DNA of 64,000 nucleotides from JABMRW01 sp964396965 (GCA_964396965.1 CAYNGD010000002.1:1-64000), one strand, 5' to 3'. Positions 26,231 through 35,019 are shown, counted from the first letter of the stretch. The notes: generated by a model from the sequence alone, not told the origin. Program-made: numbers and translations.

Positions 26231-27409
26231 ATGGTAAACGCCATCAATATACAACCGAAAAGGGCAATCTGGATTACACTAGCCCTGCTGGCTGGCATCT
26301 ACCTGGCCATGAACCTGGGCCTGGCCAAGGTTATCGGCGGCTTCGTCGGCACCTACCTCGTTATTCCGTTCCTGTGGCTGATTATCGGCGTGGTGGTTCT
26401 ATTCCTGCCCCGCTACCGAACCGCCGCCAAAATAAAAGACAGGGGCTCCATAATTCAGCTGGCGCTGATAGTTGGCTTCTTTGAGATGATACTCTTCATC
26501 ATCGGCGGGCTGTTTGCCAGTTTTGGCAAGAGCCCCTATTCCTTCACCCCGATCGGCATAGCTACCAACTTCCTTTTTGTGGCGGCCATGCTCTTCGGCA
26601 TGGAGTTCAGCCGGGCCTGGCTGGTCAACCATTTGGGGAATAAGCACGTCTTCCTGGCGCTGGCCTTCGTAGCCATAATCTACACGCTGCTATCCGTCCC
26701 GCTAACCCAGCTCACCGGCCTCAGGCTGCAGGTCAGCTCCATTGACTTCGTTAACTCCACCTTCCTGCCCTCGCTGGCTGAGAGCCTACTGGCGACATTC
26801 CTAGCCCTGCTGGCAGGGCCAGTACCGGCCCTGGTCTACCGCGGCATACTGCAGGCCTTCTGGTGGTTCAGCCCGGTACTGCCCAACCTCCCCTGGATGT
26901 TTAAAGGGCTCATCGGGACGGCGCTACCCATCGTCGGGCTGGTGCTGATTAATAGCCTCTATTCTCCCCAGACCGGCCCTAAAAAGGGAAGGCGGCGGGC
27001 CGAAAGCAGCTCCATAACCGGCTGGATTATCACTACCGTGGCCGCCGTAGGCATAATCTGGTTTACGGTGGGGCTTTTCCCCTTCCAGCCGGCGCTGGTG
27101 GGCAGCGGCAGTATGGAACCAAAGATGTATCCCGGCGATGTGGTCATCATCGCCAAGGTGCCAGCGGATAATGTCGTCGTCGGCGATATTATCCAGTTCC
27201 GGGTGCCAGAAGGGATAACCGTGATGCACCGGGTGATTAAGATTCAGAAAACAGAGGACGGCGACAAGGTCTTTATAACCAAGGGAGATGCCAACAGCGA
27301 GCCGGACCCGGACCCGGTAATCCCGGCTAACGTTATCGGCAAGGCCGTCATGACCATTCCCAAGATAGGCTGGGCCTCGGTAGCGGTCAAGGATTTCTTC
27401 ACCGGGTAG
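26231..27409 (+). CDS. SipW/S26B-type signal peptidase with a large membrane extension
   Basis: A 392-residue signal peptidase I. The peptidase domain occupies about 265-392: the nucleophile is Ser294 in VGSGSMEP, the general base is His333 in VMHRV (as in SipW and archaeal/ER enzymes, not the bacterial lysine), and GDANSEPDPDP holds the conserved aspartate (353). The first 265 residues form about seven or eight hydrophobic segments, not found in ordinary SipW (about 190 residues). It is preceded by GGAGGGG. It would cleave the four TasA-like precursors encoded upstream. Confidence 0.9.
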   Translation: MVNAINIQPKRAIWITLALLAGIYLAMNLGLAKVIGGFVGTYLVIPFLWLIIGVVVLFLPRYRTAAKIKDRGSIIQLALIVGFFEMILFIIGGLFASFGKSPYSFTPIGIATNFLFVAAMLFGMEFSRAWLVNHLGNKHVFLALAFVAIIYTLLSVPLTQLTGLRLQVSSIDFVNSTFLPSLAESLLATFLALLAGPVPALVYRGILQAFWWFSPVLPNLPWMFKGLIGTALPIVGLVLINSLYSPQTGPKKGRRRAESSSITGWIITTVAAVGIIWFTVGLFPFQPALVGSGSMEPKMYPGDVVIIAKVPADNVVVGDIIQFRVPEGITVMHRVIKIQKTEDGDKVFITKGDANSEPDPDPVIPANVIGKAVMTIPKIGWASVAVKDFFTG

Positions 27410-27427
27410 AGAGAAGCAGGTAAACAG

Positions 27428-29071
27428 ATGAAACTATTTTTGGACAGGGAAAAAATCAACAGGTGGACGAAGCGGGCAGCTATTATCAGCGTCGTCATCT
27501 TCATTATCGCCCTGGTTGGCCTGCTGGCGGGCAGCACCCTGCCCACTCAGCTCAAACAGCAGGTCTCCCTGCTCAGTTACGAGCACGATGGCCGGTTTGA
27601 TTACCTGGCCTACCTAAAGCCCTCCTACCTGTTCGGCCCCGAGCCCCAAGCGCCGCCTGAGACTCCACCCAGCAACCAGTACCCCACCGCCATCATTGAC
27701 AGCACTATTGACATGAGCTTCCAGTACCAAACAAGTACGCCCCTTTTTCAGGAGATACAACAGGGGGTAAAGGTCGAGGCAATCTTACAAAACGGCGATA
27801 TCTGGCAGAAAACGCTCGAGCTGGTGCCGGTAACTCCCGAAACGGGCAACTTCAAGGTTGAGTTTAAGCTTGACCTCGATAAAATCAACGAGCTCTTTGA
27901 CACCATCGACCAAGAGACCGGGATTAAGACCTCCACCCGCCAGGTGACCCTGGTGGCTACGGTGGGGCTGGGCGGGCACCTGGAGAGCACGACTTTCCAG
28001 CAAAGCCTTCCCATAACGCTGTCCAATACTGTCCTTGAGATAGGCGGCGAGCTGGTCAAAACGGTGCCGGATGCCAGCGGGCAGATAGGAGCTGAGGGGA
28101 CCTTCGATTATACCATCTATCTGGAAAAGAACTCCATCTATGATACCCATACCCTAAAACCCCCCGCCACCACCCCCTATGTCCCCCCGGCGCAGAAAAC
28201 ACTGGGTCCGGACGCGGTAATCCCCTACCAACTGATAGACAGGATGGATGCCAGCTACTACTACAGCTTCCGGTCCTCGCGTCCGGTAACCGGACTGGCC
28301 GAGGAGATGACCATAACCGCTACCATTGCTGATCCGGACCTCTGGAGCAAGAGCCTCATTCTGGTGCCGAGCACCCGGGAAACAGGCGATTTCAAGGTTG
28401 ATTTCCTGGTGGACCTGGCCTCTCTAAACGAGCTGCTTAATAACATCCGCACCGAGACCGGGACGGCGGGAGATACCTATAACCTGGTTATCGAGGCCGA
28501 TGTCCACGTTACCGCCCAGACCGATTACGGGCCTATAGATGAGGTCTTCACCCAGACCTTAACAACCGATACGGGGGGAAACACCCTGAAATGGACCGAG
28601 AAATTAGAGAAGACCCAGGAGGGCAGCATCACCGCCACCCGCATTACCCCCAACTCCAACCGTTATCTGGGGCTATCGGTAGGCGGGGTAAAGACGACCT
28701 CTCTCACCCTGCTCCTGATCTTCCTGGCTATCTTCGCCGCCTCGCTGGTTTTCTACCAGAAGACCAAGCCGGCGGAGCTACCCCTCTTTGAGAAGGAAGC
28801 GTTAGCTATCGGCAAGAAGTACGCCGACCGCATCGCCCAGGCCAGCAGCCAGACGCCGGTAGCCAGCGAGAAGATAATAGCACTGGATTCAATAGAAGAC
28901 CTGGTCAAGGTAGCTGACGAGCTGGGCAAACCGATTATGCACCAGCCGCCTACCAACTCGGAGAAACAGCACACCTACTATATCATTGATGGCGCTACCC
29001 AGTACCAGTACATCATTGCCAAGCGAAGCAAGGAGCGGAGAAGCCATGCTGGAAAGAGTAAATGGCTCTAA
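27428..29071 (+). CDS. DUF5305-like membrane protein
   Basis: A 547-residue protein with an N-terminal membrane helix (about 20-38, IISVVIFIIALVGLLAG), a long extracytoplasmic region with two similar halves (VxFxLDLxxLNELxxxIxxETGT-like in both: FKLDLDKINELFDTI and FLVDLASLNELLNNI), a second helix at about 430-450 and a cytoplasmic tail. Proteins of the DUF5305 type are commonly found beside SipW-type peptidases and TasA-like substrates. A scaffold or assembly role is a guess. It starts 19 bases after the peptidase gene. Confidence 0.8.
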   Translation: MKLFLDREKINRWTKRAAIISVVIFIIALVGLLAGSTLPTQLKQQVSLLSYEHDGRFDYLAYLKPSYLFGPEPQAPPETPPSNQYPTAIIDSTIDMSFQYQTSTPLFQEIQQGVKVEAILQNGDIWQKTLELVPVTPETGNFKVEFKLDLDKINELFDTIDQETGIKTSTRQVTLVATVGLGGHLESTTFQQSLPITLSNTVLEIGGELVKTVPDASGQIGAEGTFDYTIYLEKNSIYDTHTLKPPATTPYVPPAQKTLGPDAVIPYQLIDRMDASYYYSFRSSRPVTGLAEEMTITATIADPDLWSKSLILVPSTRETGDFKVDFLVDLASLNELLNNIRTETGTAGDTYNLVIEADVHVTAQTDYGPIDEVFTQTLTTDTGGNTLKWTEKLEKTQEGSITATRITPNSNRYLGLSVGGVKTTSLTLLLIFLAIFAASLVFYQKTKPAELPLFEKEALAIGKKYADRIAQASSQTPVASEKIIALDSIEDLVKVADELGKPIMHQPPTNSEKQHTYYIIDGATQYQYIIAKRSKERRSHAGKSKWL

Positions 29072-29396
29072 ACAGGCGCAGGTAGCCAGCCTGCGTAAGG
29101 CGGGTTTCACCTACGCCGAAATCGGCCGCAGGCTGGGCTTGAGCCGGGAGCGGATAAGGCAGATAGCCAAGGCGGAGACCACGGCCAAGAAAAAGCCGTC
29201 CCGCAGCGACCCCGATGCTCTGCTCACCACCGCCGAAGTAGCCGAGCTACTCAACGTCCATGTCAACACCGTCCGGCGCTGGAGCAACCGGGGGATGCTG
29301 GAAACCTACCGCATCGGCTCCCGCGGCGACCGCCGCCTGAGGCAGGGGGACGTCAACAAGCTGCTGCGCAAGAGCCGCCCGGCCAAACAGATTTGA
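29046..29396 (+). CDS. Small regulator: sigma region 4-like HTH fused to BldC-like HTH
   Basis: A 116-residue cytoplasmic protein with two DNA-binding modules. The first, TYAEIGRRLGLSRERIRQI (about 22-40), is like a sigma70 region 4 helix-turn-helix; the second, from about 60, is LTTAEVAELLNVHVNTVRRW with SNRGMLETYRIGSRGDRRLR. The ATG at 29046 with GGAG eight bases upstream lies in the end of the DUF5305 gene (26-base overlap), so it is probably co-translated and likely controls this cluster. Upstream starts lack a good binding site. It is a paralogue of the 84-residue regulator at 19013-19267. Confidence 0.82.
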   Translation: MLERVNGSKQAQVASLRKAGFTYAEIGRRLGLSRERIRQIAKAETTAKKKPSRSDPDALLTTAEVAELLNVHVNTVRRWSNRGMLETYRIGSRGDRRLRQGDVNKLLRKSRPAKQI

Positions 29397-29483
29397 CTAA
29401 ACACACCGCTCTGGTAAACGGCAGCAGCCACTCTGCCACCACCGTCAAGGCCTTATCCCACCAAAACCCACCCATCTTTAACC

Positions 29484-29681
29484 TCACCATTCGCGCTTCT
29501 TGCTGGCGGCGGCCGCCAGCGGCGCCACCGCCAGCCACAGGGTGATGGTAATCAGCATAGAAAGGGTATAGCCTACCGTGGGCAGACCGAGCTTGGGGGC
29601 AATCACCCCCCAGAGAAGCATCAAGAAAAACGAGCTTAAGAAGAAACCCGGAATAGCCGCCAGTATCCTGAAATAGCCCAT
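29484..29681 (-). CDS. Small membrane protein
   Basis: A 65-residue hydrophobic protein with two transmembrane helices (GFFLSSFFLMLLWGVIAP and YTLSMLITITLWLAVAPL), ending in KKREW. It starts two bases after the stop of the HicB-like gene, with AGGAGG ahead, so the two are likely co-transcribed. No family recognised. Confidence 0.6.
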   Translation of the reverse strand: MGYFRILAAIPGFFLSSFFLMLLWGVIAPKLGLPTVGYTLSMLITITLWLAVAPLAAAASKKREW

Positions 29682-29682
29682 C

Positions 29683-29877
29683 TTAGTCCTCCTTTTTTAA
29701 ATTTTGCAGCTTGCGGTCAATAAGGGCATCCACGCCGAAGTGGCCCGCCGCCCTGAGGTCCTCCAGGGCCTCGCCAGCGGTCTTACCGGCGCTGATAATC
29801 ACCGGCTCCCAGACGATGTAGTACTCACCGCTTTCTTTATCGAACTCAAGCTCAATGCTGTTAGCCAAGCCGTTCAC
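29683..29877 (-). CDS. HicB-like small protein
   Basis: A 64-residue single-domain protein with the HicB-type fold: ELEFDKESGEYYIVWEPVII leads into SAGKTAGEALEDLRAAGHF. Most HicB antitoxins pair with a HicA toxin of about 60 residues; no such gene is next to it, so it may be an orphan or a general regulator. It lies between the PadR gene and a small membrane protein on the same strand. Confidence 0.68.
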   Translation of the reverse strand: MNGLANSIELEFDKESGEYYIVWEPVIISAGKTAGEALEDLRAAGHFGVDALIDRKLQNLKKED

Positions 29878-29888
29878 CTCTGCCCCGG

Positions 29889-30395
29889 CTATTCTTCCAG
29901 TATATCCTTGATCGCCCCGGCAGTATTAAACAGCACCTGGCGGATGCGCTCTATCTTGTCGGTGTCCATAGTGCGCAGCCCCCGCCCCACCAGGTCCTCC
30001 AGGTCGTGGTACTCCTTCATCATGGTGACCATCTTGCCGATGTTCTTGAAGCTCCACTTACGCTTAATGTGGCTCCTGACCTCGTCCGCCGAGTCCTTGC
30101 GCTCGGCTAAAAACTTGAGCCCTGCCTCGGTGATGGTATAGATTTTGCGGCCGTCTCGCTCGGCGGAGGTGGCGTAGCCCATCTCCTCCAGCATCTGGAG
30201 GGTGGGGTAGACGGCGCCGGGGCTGGGGGTATAGAAGCCGTAAGACATCTCTTCCAGCTCACGGATAATCTCGTAGCCGTGCCTCGGCTTGTCCTTTATC
30301 AGGTCAAGGATAACGTACTTGAGGTCCCCCTTCTGGAAGGAGCGCCAGGGCCCCCGGAAAAATCTTCCCCGGTGGGGTACTCTTTCTCCAAACAT
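29889..30395 (-). CDS. PadR family transcriptional regulator
   Basis: A 168-residue regulator. The N-terminal winged helix contains GDLKYVILDLIKDKPRHGYE and SPGAVYPTLQMLEEMGYATS, followed by a helical dimerisation region with SFKNIGKMVTMMKEYHDLED. Length and order fit the PadR-s1 group. An AT-rich palindrome (30430-30445) lies upstream and is a likely autoregulatory operator. Target genes may include the small genes on the same strand. Confidence 0.93.
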   Translation of the reverse strand: MFGERVPHRGRFFRGPWRSFQKGDLKYVILDLIKDKPRHGYEIIRELEEMSYGFYTPSPGAVYPTLQMLEEMGYATSAERDGRKIYTITEAGLKFLAERKDSADEVRSHIKRKWSFKNIGKMVTMMKEYHDLEDLVGRGLRTMDTDKIERIRQVLFNTAGAIKDILEE

Positions 30396-30429
30396 CTCTG
30401 CCTCCTCAGATATATCACATAATATCTCG

Positions 30430-30445
30430 ATATATCTAGATATAT
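30430..30445. promoter_or_regulatory. Palindrome upstream of padR-like gene
   Basis: ATATATCTAGATATAT is a perfect 16-base palindrome 35 bases upstream of the PadR-type gene; further ATATATC/GATATAT repeats surround it. PadR proteins bind such AT-rich dyads upstream of their own genes, so autorepression is likely. Confidence 0.55.
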
Positions 30446-30595
30446 TATAATACCAGTTTTCCTTTTTGTCAAGGGGGTCTAGGCTACTTCGGCAAAATGT
30501 TCAGGCCGCCCGACTTGACAGCAGAGGCGCTTTGGTTGTAGTGTCAGGTGGGCTAAAAGGCCCGATTTTTAAACGTTATTAGGAGGCTAGAAGTT

Positions 30596-31402
30596 ATGAA
30601 GCTAAAAGATAGGGTAGCCATTATTACCGGCGGCGGCACCGGCATAGGCCGGGCCATCAGTTTTGCCTTCGCCAGGGAGGGAGCCAGGCTGACGCTGGCT
30701 GCCCGCAACCTCCCCCGGCTTGAGGAGACGGCCAAGGCTATCAGGGCCAAGGGCGGCAAGGCGATAGCCATCCAGACCGATATCTCCAAGCACGAACAGG
30801 TAAAAAATATGGTCGCCCGGACCATCGACGAGTACGGCCAGATTGACATACTGGTCAACAACGCTGCCCGGGCCACCTTCAATAACGCCGACGTGGTCGA
30901 TATGGGCCTAGACGAGTGGTTTGACTCGCTGGCCACCAACCTGACCGGCTCCATGCTCTGCTGCAAGGAGGTGCTTAAACTCATGGTCCCCCGCAAGAGC
31001 GGCACCATTGTCAATATCAGCAGTGTCGCCGGTCTTTCGGGAGTGCCTAAAGAAAGCCCCTACTCAACCACCAAATGGGGCCTCATCGGCTTTACCAAGA
31101 CCCTGGCCATAGAATGCGGTAAGCATAACATCCGGGTCAACTGCATCAGTCCCGGGGCTACTCGCACCCAGGAATTCGAGGACTGGGTCAAGACTTCGGC
31201 CAAGAGCTTCAACATCTCCTACGAGAAGGTGATGGATAAGCTCACCGAAAATAACGCCTTAAGGAGAATCGCTGAGCCTGAAGAAATCTCCAACTGTATC
31301 GTCTTTCTGGCTTCGGACGACTCCAGCGCCATCACCGGCCACAACCTGGAGGCCAGCTGCGGCTTTCACATCATCCACCCCAACATGATTAGCCTGGTTT
31401 AG
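30596..31402 (+). CDS. Short-chain dehydrogenase/reductase (SDR)
   Basis: A 268-residue classical SDR with NAD(P)-binding TGGGTGIGRAISFAF (8-22), NNAA in ILVNNAARA, the catalytic Ser in NISSVAG, and YSTTKWG with the active Tyr and Lys. It acts on a hydroxy or keto substrate such as a 3-hydroxyacyl compound, but the substrate is not evident. The ATG at 30596 follows AGGAGG. It stands alone, convergent with mscL. Confidence 0.9.
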   Translation: MKLKDRVAIITGGGTGIGRAISFAFAREGARLTLAARNLPRLEETAKAIRAKGGKAIAIQTDISKHEQVKNMVARTIDEYGQIDILVNNAARATFNNADVVDMGLDEWFDSLATNLTGSMLCCKEVLKLMVPRKSGTIVNISSVAGLSGVPKESPYSTTKWGLIGFTKTLAIECGKHNIRVNCISPGATRTQEFEDWVKTSAKSFNISYEKVMDKLTENNALRRIAEPEEISNCIVFLASDDSSAITGHNLEASCGFHIIHPNMISLV

Positions 31403-31411
31403 TATCAATCT

Positions 31412-31876
31412 TCAGGCTGGCTTCAGCTCCGAGGTGCAGTTAGGGCACCGGGTCGCCTTGATGGCGATGGTGCTATAACAGTAAGGGCATTCTTTGGTGT
31501 TCGGCGCCGGCGCTGCCTCCGCTGCCTTCTGGCGGGCATGCAGCTGAGCGATGGGGCGAATCACCAGGAAAAAGACCACGGCGGCAACAATAACAAAGCT
31601 GACTATGGTGTTGATAAAGACGCCGTAGTTAATGGAGACCGCCCCCGCTGCTTGAGCCGCCGCCAGGGAGGGGTAAGGCCCGGCTACGCTGCCCTGTTTA
31701 AGGACGGCAAATAGATTGGTAAAGTCCGCCTTGCCGAGCGCCAGCCCTATCGGCGGCATGATAACATCTTTTACCAGCGAAGTTATTATGGCGCCAAAGG
31801 CCACCCCGACGATGATGCCTACCGCCAGGTCAACCACGCTACCGCGCATGATAAACGCCTTGAAATCTTTCAACAC
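31412..31876 (-). CDS. mscL: Large-conductance mechanosensitive channel MscL with a zinc ribbon tail
   Basis: The N-terminus (MLKDFKAFIMRGSVVDLAVG) and first helix IIVGVAFGAIITSLVKDVIM are typical MscL, followed by a periplasmic loop and the second helix. The protein is 154 residues and ends in a cytoplasmic zinc ribbon, CPYCYSTIAIKATRCPNC, in place of the usual bundle-only C-terminus. MscL relieves pressure at hypo-osmotic shock; the ribbon could tie gating to metal or redox state. It is convergent with the SDR gene. Confidence 0.92.
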   Translation of the reverse strand: MLKDFKAFIMRGSVVDLAVGIIVGVAFGAIITSLVKDVIMPPIGLALGKADFTNLFAVLKQGSVAGPYPSLAAAQAAGAVSINYGVFINTIVSFVIVAAVVFFLVIRPIAQLHARQKAAEAAPAPNTKECPYCYSTIAIKATRCPNCTSELKPA

Positions 31877-31952
31877 GTTACACCTCCTCGCGCGCTATTA
31901 TCTGAATATTTGCATAGCCGATATTCCGTGTCAAGACGGCTTTCCCCCAAAT

Positions 31953-31979
31953 AAAAAGGGGGGCCTTTCGGCCCCCCTT
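31953..31979 (-). terminator. Rho-independent terminator, probably the displaced dnaN terminator
   Basis: Reading on the minus strand, GGGGGGCC-GAAA-GGCCCCCC is followed by TTTTT. The element lies 27 bases after a relic of the dnaN 3' end (32006-32032), the spacing expected for a dnaN terminator. It precedes mscL, so it also insulates that gene from transcription coming from the island. Confidence 0.75.
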
Positions 31980-32005
31980 CACATTCATTTCTGAATGTAA
32001 ATTTA

Positions 32006-32032
32006 TTACCATTGAACAAACATCGGCATCAC
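32006..32032 (-). repeat. dnaN 3'-end relic 1 (island boundary)
   Basis: Matches the last 27 bases of dnaN at 40634-40660 in 24 positions. In the dnaN frame it spells VMPMFVQW and a stop. It overlaps the stop region of the TRAP transporter gene and is followed by a terminator, so it looks like the original end of dnaN left behind when an island entered. Confidence 0.82.
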
Positions 32033-33924
32033 TTTTTAGCTTGCCAGAGAAAGACCAGGCCGGCCAGGACAACAGCACTAACATTTGCCCACAGGTTAGG
32101 CGGTATCAAAGCAACGCCGGCTCCAAACAGCAGTATCCTCTGCAGAATGTTGAGCCGCTTGAGCAGCCACCCCTCAAGGGCTGATGCCAGGCAGGCCACC
32201 AGAGCTGCCGAAGCGGCCATAGCCCAGATTATCTCCAGGGGGCTGCCGAACAGCAGTAGAGCCGGGCGGTAGACAAAGACAACGGGGATAATAAAGCCGA
32301 CTATAGCCAAGCGGACGGCAGTGAAGCTGATTGGCCAGAAGCTGGCACCGGCGATACCAGCCGCGACGAAGGCACCTACCGCTATTGGCGGGGTTATGAA
32401 AGCCAGGTTGGCATAGTAGAGGGAAAAAAAATGGGCAACCAGCACCGGTATTCCCGCCTTGACCATAAGGGGGGCCACAATCAGGACTGTCATAAGATAG
32501 GCCGCTATCGGCGGTATGCCGGTGCCCAAAACCAGGCAAGCCAGCCCGCCCATCACCACCAGCAGTAACAGGGAACTGCCCGCCGAGAGGCTGACCAGGT
32601 GGCTGAAGGCGCTGCCCAGCCCGGTCTGGAAGAGGGCAACTATTATTATTCCGCTCAGAGCACAAAGGGGCGCTATCCAGACTAAATCCAGTATCGCTTC
32701 ACCTAGAGCCGCCAGAATCCGCCTCGATCCTATCCGGGTCTCTTTTCTAAAAGCTGCCACCACTGGCACAGCCAGAATTGCCCAGATAACGGCGGTCACC
32801 GGGTAGTAGCCCAACAGCAGCAGGACAACCAGGACTATTAGGGGTATAAGCAAGTGCCCCCGCTCTCTCAAATTATCCCATACCAGGTTAAAAGCCGCCC
32901 TTTCACCGCTCCCGCCTATGCCCAAGATTATGCTCTGGTAGTGCACCTGAAGAAGCAGACATAAATAATAAAAAAAGGCCGGGATTATGGCCAGCAGCAT
33001 TATCCTGACAAAGGGTGTCCCGGTTAGCTCAGCCATTATGAAAACTATCCCGGTCATGACGGGAGGAACAATGCTGGCCCCGGTTGATGCCGCCGCCTCA
33101 ACCGCTCCGGCATAGTGCGGCTTATAGCCTATCTGTTTCATCATAGGGATGGTAAAGCTGCCGGTCATTACTATATTGGTGGCCGGTCCGGCGGTGACAC
33201 TGCCCACAAAGGCACTGCCGACCACGGCTACCTTGGCCGGTCCTCCCCTGGCCCCGCCAGCCACCGCCTGGCACAGGAACATAAGGAGGTCTCCCAGTCC
33301 GGCACTCTGCATCAATTTACCGAAGATAAAAAACAGGATAATAAAGGTAGCCGATATACGCAGGGGTATGCCCCAGAGGCCCTGAAGATCAGACCACACC
33401 GTGGTATCCAGAATGCTCGCCACGGAAAAGCCGGGGTGTGCCCATATTCCGGGTAGATAAGGGCCTAGATACATAAGCAGGAGAAAGCCGAATATGATAA
33501 TTACGAATGGTAGCCCTACCGCCCGTCTGGCTGCCTCGAAGGTAACCAGCAGCAGAAAAAGGGCCACCAGCAGGTCTAAACTGGACAGGGGAGTAACCAC
33601 GCTAAAGGTGCGCTCGACGAGCCTGCCTAGGTTGGCTAAGAAATAAATACCCGTCGCCAGGATCAGCAGGATGATGACAATATCGATAATAGATATCCTG
33701 GTTGACCTTCTCCCGGAATAGGAATAGACGAGGAAAGCCAGTATAAGGATAGTGAAAAGGTGTACCGCTGAGTGGAATTCCACCGAGGGATGCCAGACCC
33801 CCAGAGCGATTATATGGTATAAAGCAATGGCGATGGCGAAAATATAAATAGCCAGTCTGGCAACACCCGACGGAAGCTCTCTTCTGACCGCAGGCCGGAA
33901 GATACCGCCTGCTATGCCTGGCAT
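32029..33924 (-). CDS. TRAP transporter permease, fused DctQ-DctM type
   Basis: A 631-residue polytopic membrane protein of the TRAP-TAXI group in which the small and large membrane subunits are fused: an N-terminal four-helix DctQ-like part (about 25-150) followed by the DctM-like core with repeated motifs such as GSFTIPMMKQIGYKPHYAGA and EAAASTGASIVPPVMTGIVF. It imports an organic acid, driven by an ion gradient, with the solute-binding lipoprotein encoded just upstream. The stop lies in the dnaN relic at the island edge. Substrate unknown. Confidence 0.92.
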   Translation of the reverse strand: MPGIAGGIFRPAVRRELPSGVARLAIYIFAIAIALYHIIALGVWHPSVEFHSAVHLFTILILAFLVYSYSGRRSTRISIIDIVIILLILATGIYFLANLGRLVERTFSVVTPLSSLDLLVALFLLLVTFEAARRAVGLPFVIIIFGFLLLMYLGPYLPGIWAHPGFSVASILDTTVWSDLQGLWGIPLRISATFIILFFIFGKLMQSAGLGDLLMFLCQAVAGGARGGPAKVAVVGSAFVGSVTAGPATNIVMTGSFTIPMMKQIGYKPHYAGAVEAAASTGASIVPPVMTGIVFIMAELTGTPFVRIMLLAIIPAFFYYLCLLLQVHYQSIILGIGGSGERAAFNLVWDNLRERGHLLIPLIVLVVLLLLGYYPVTAVIWAILAVPVVAAFRKETRIGSRRILAALGEAILDLVWIAPLCALSGIIIVALFQTGLGSAFSHLVSLSAGSSLLLLVVMGGLACLVLGTGIPPIAAYLMTVLIVAPLMVKAGIPVLVAHFFSLYYANLAFITPPIAVGAFVAAGIAGASFWPISFTAVRLAIVGFIIPVVFVYRPALLLFGSPLEIIWAMAASAALVACLASALEGWLLKRLNILQRILLFGAGVALIPPNLWANVSAVVLAGLVFLWQAKK

Positions 33925-33972
33925 GGAATTACCCTGACCATTAAGCCCCTGCCTTTCCCTGTTTTTGGCCTA

Positions 33973-35019
33973 TTACTTTACCCAGCCCATCTCTCGGTAG
34001 AACTTCATAGCTCCGGGGTGAACCGGTAGGCCAGACCGCTCGGCACTGGCCACGAAGGCGGCTACTGCCTCGGGTGTTAACTGGCTGGCGAATTCGGCAT
34101 GGGCGGCGATAAGAATGTCCTTGTGTTTAAACAGGGCCTTGACGGCATCATAGACTACATCTTCAGGCAGGTCGGGACGGACCGCTAGAGGCTCTATATT
34201 AGCCATAGTGGGAATATCCTCGGTGACAAAGGGATAGGTGCCAGCCGGTATGGTAGCCTCGTAAAAACCATACCCCTTGAACATCTCCACCAGTCCGGGG
34301 TCATCTATGGGCAACAGCTTCAGGTCGAAGGTTACCCCCATATATGGCGGACTCGGTATCCCCGACCAGACAAAGGCGATATCAATTCTTCCTGACTGCA
34401 GGGCTTCGACACCCGTTGGCGCCCCTATGCTCACCGATTCGTGCCTGGCGCCCCAGGCCTCGGCCTCGGCCCAGCTTACGCCGTAGTGTTCCAGAATCCG
34501 GTAAAATACATATTCAGGCCCGCCAACACAGCCTACCGTGAACGGGTATTTTTTGTCCACCATATCCCTGATAGAGGTAAGCCCGGTTTTGCCCAGGACA
34601 AAGAAATGGACATATTGCGGGGACACCGGCATCACCAGGCTATAGGCTGTTGCCTTCTCAAAATCTATCCCCGGGTACAATAGCGCTTGGGACTGAATTT
34701 CTACCTGGCGAGGGATGGTAGCAAAGAAAAAGTCCGTCTCGCCGGCGATGCGTCTGCTTATGTTATCGGCCGAGCCCTTGGTGGCTAAAGAAGTTACCGT
34801 CCAGTCTGGATACTCCACCCTTAGCGCTTCAGCCACGGCATCGGCCCTCAGTTGCAGACTGGTCCCGGCGGTGAAGCCTATTATGGTCAGCTTGACATTT
34901 TGGGGATGCTCTCCCGATGCTGGTGACGATGTTCCCGGGCAGGCTGTCAGGAGCGGCAGCACGGCCAGTACTATGGCCAGCCCAATGACGATGATGACTG
35001 GTACTCCCCTCTTTTTCAT
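33973..35019 (-). CDS. TAXI-family TRAP solute-binding lipoprotein
   Basis: A 348-residue extracytoplasmic binding protein. The signal peptide ends in the lipobox LLTAC (about 27), so it is a lipoprotein. The TAXI domain opens with LTIIGFTAGTSLQLRADAVA and includes GSADNISRRIAGETDFFFA. It is encoded 48 bases upstream of the permease gene and delivers the substrate to it. TAXI proteins typically bind dicarboxylates or amino acids; the ligand here cannot be read. Confidence 0.93.
   Translation of the reverse strand: MKKRGVPVIIVIGLAIVLAVLPLLTACPGTSSPASGEHPQNVKLTIIGFTAGTSLQLRADAVAEALRVEYPDWTVTSLATKGSADNISRRIAGETDFFFATIPRQVEIQSQALLYPGIDFEKATAYSLVMPVSPQYVHFFVLGKTGLTSIRDMVDKKYPFTVGCVGGPEYVFYRILEHYGVSWAEAEAWGARHESVSIGAPTGVEALQSGRIDIAFVWSGIPSPPYMGVTFDLKLLPIDDPGLVEMFKGYGFYEATIPAGTYPFVTEDIPTMANIEPLAVRPDLPEDVVYDAVKALFKHKDILIAAHAEFASQLTPEAVAAFVASAERSGLPVHPGAMKFYREMGWVK

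Noticed and set aside
29683..29877. A HicA-HicB toxin-antitoxin pair
   Set aside because: Only the HicB-like half is present; the neighbour is a membrane protein and not a HicA toxin.
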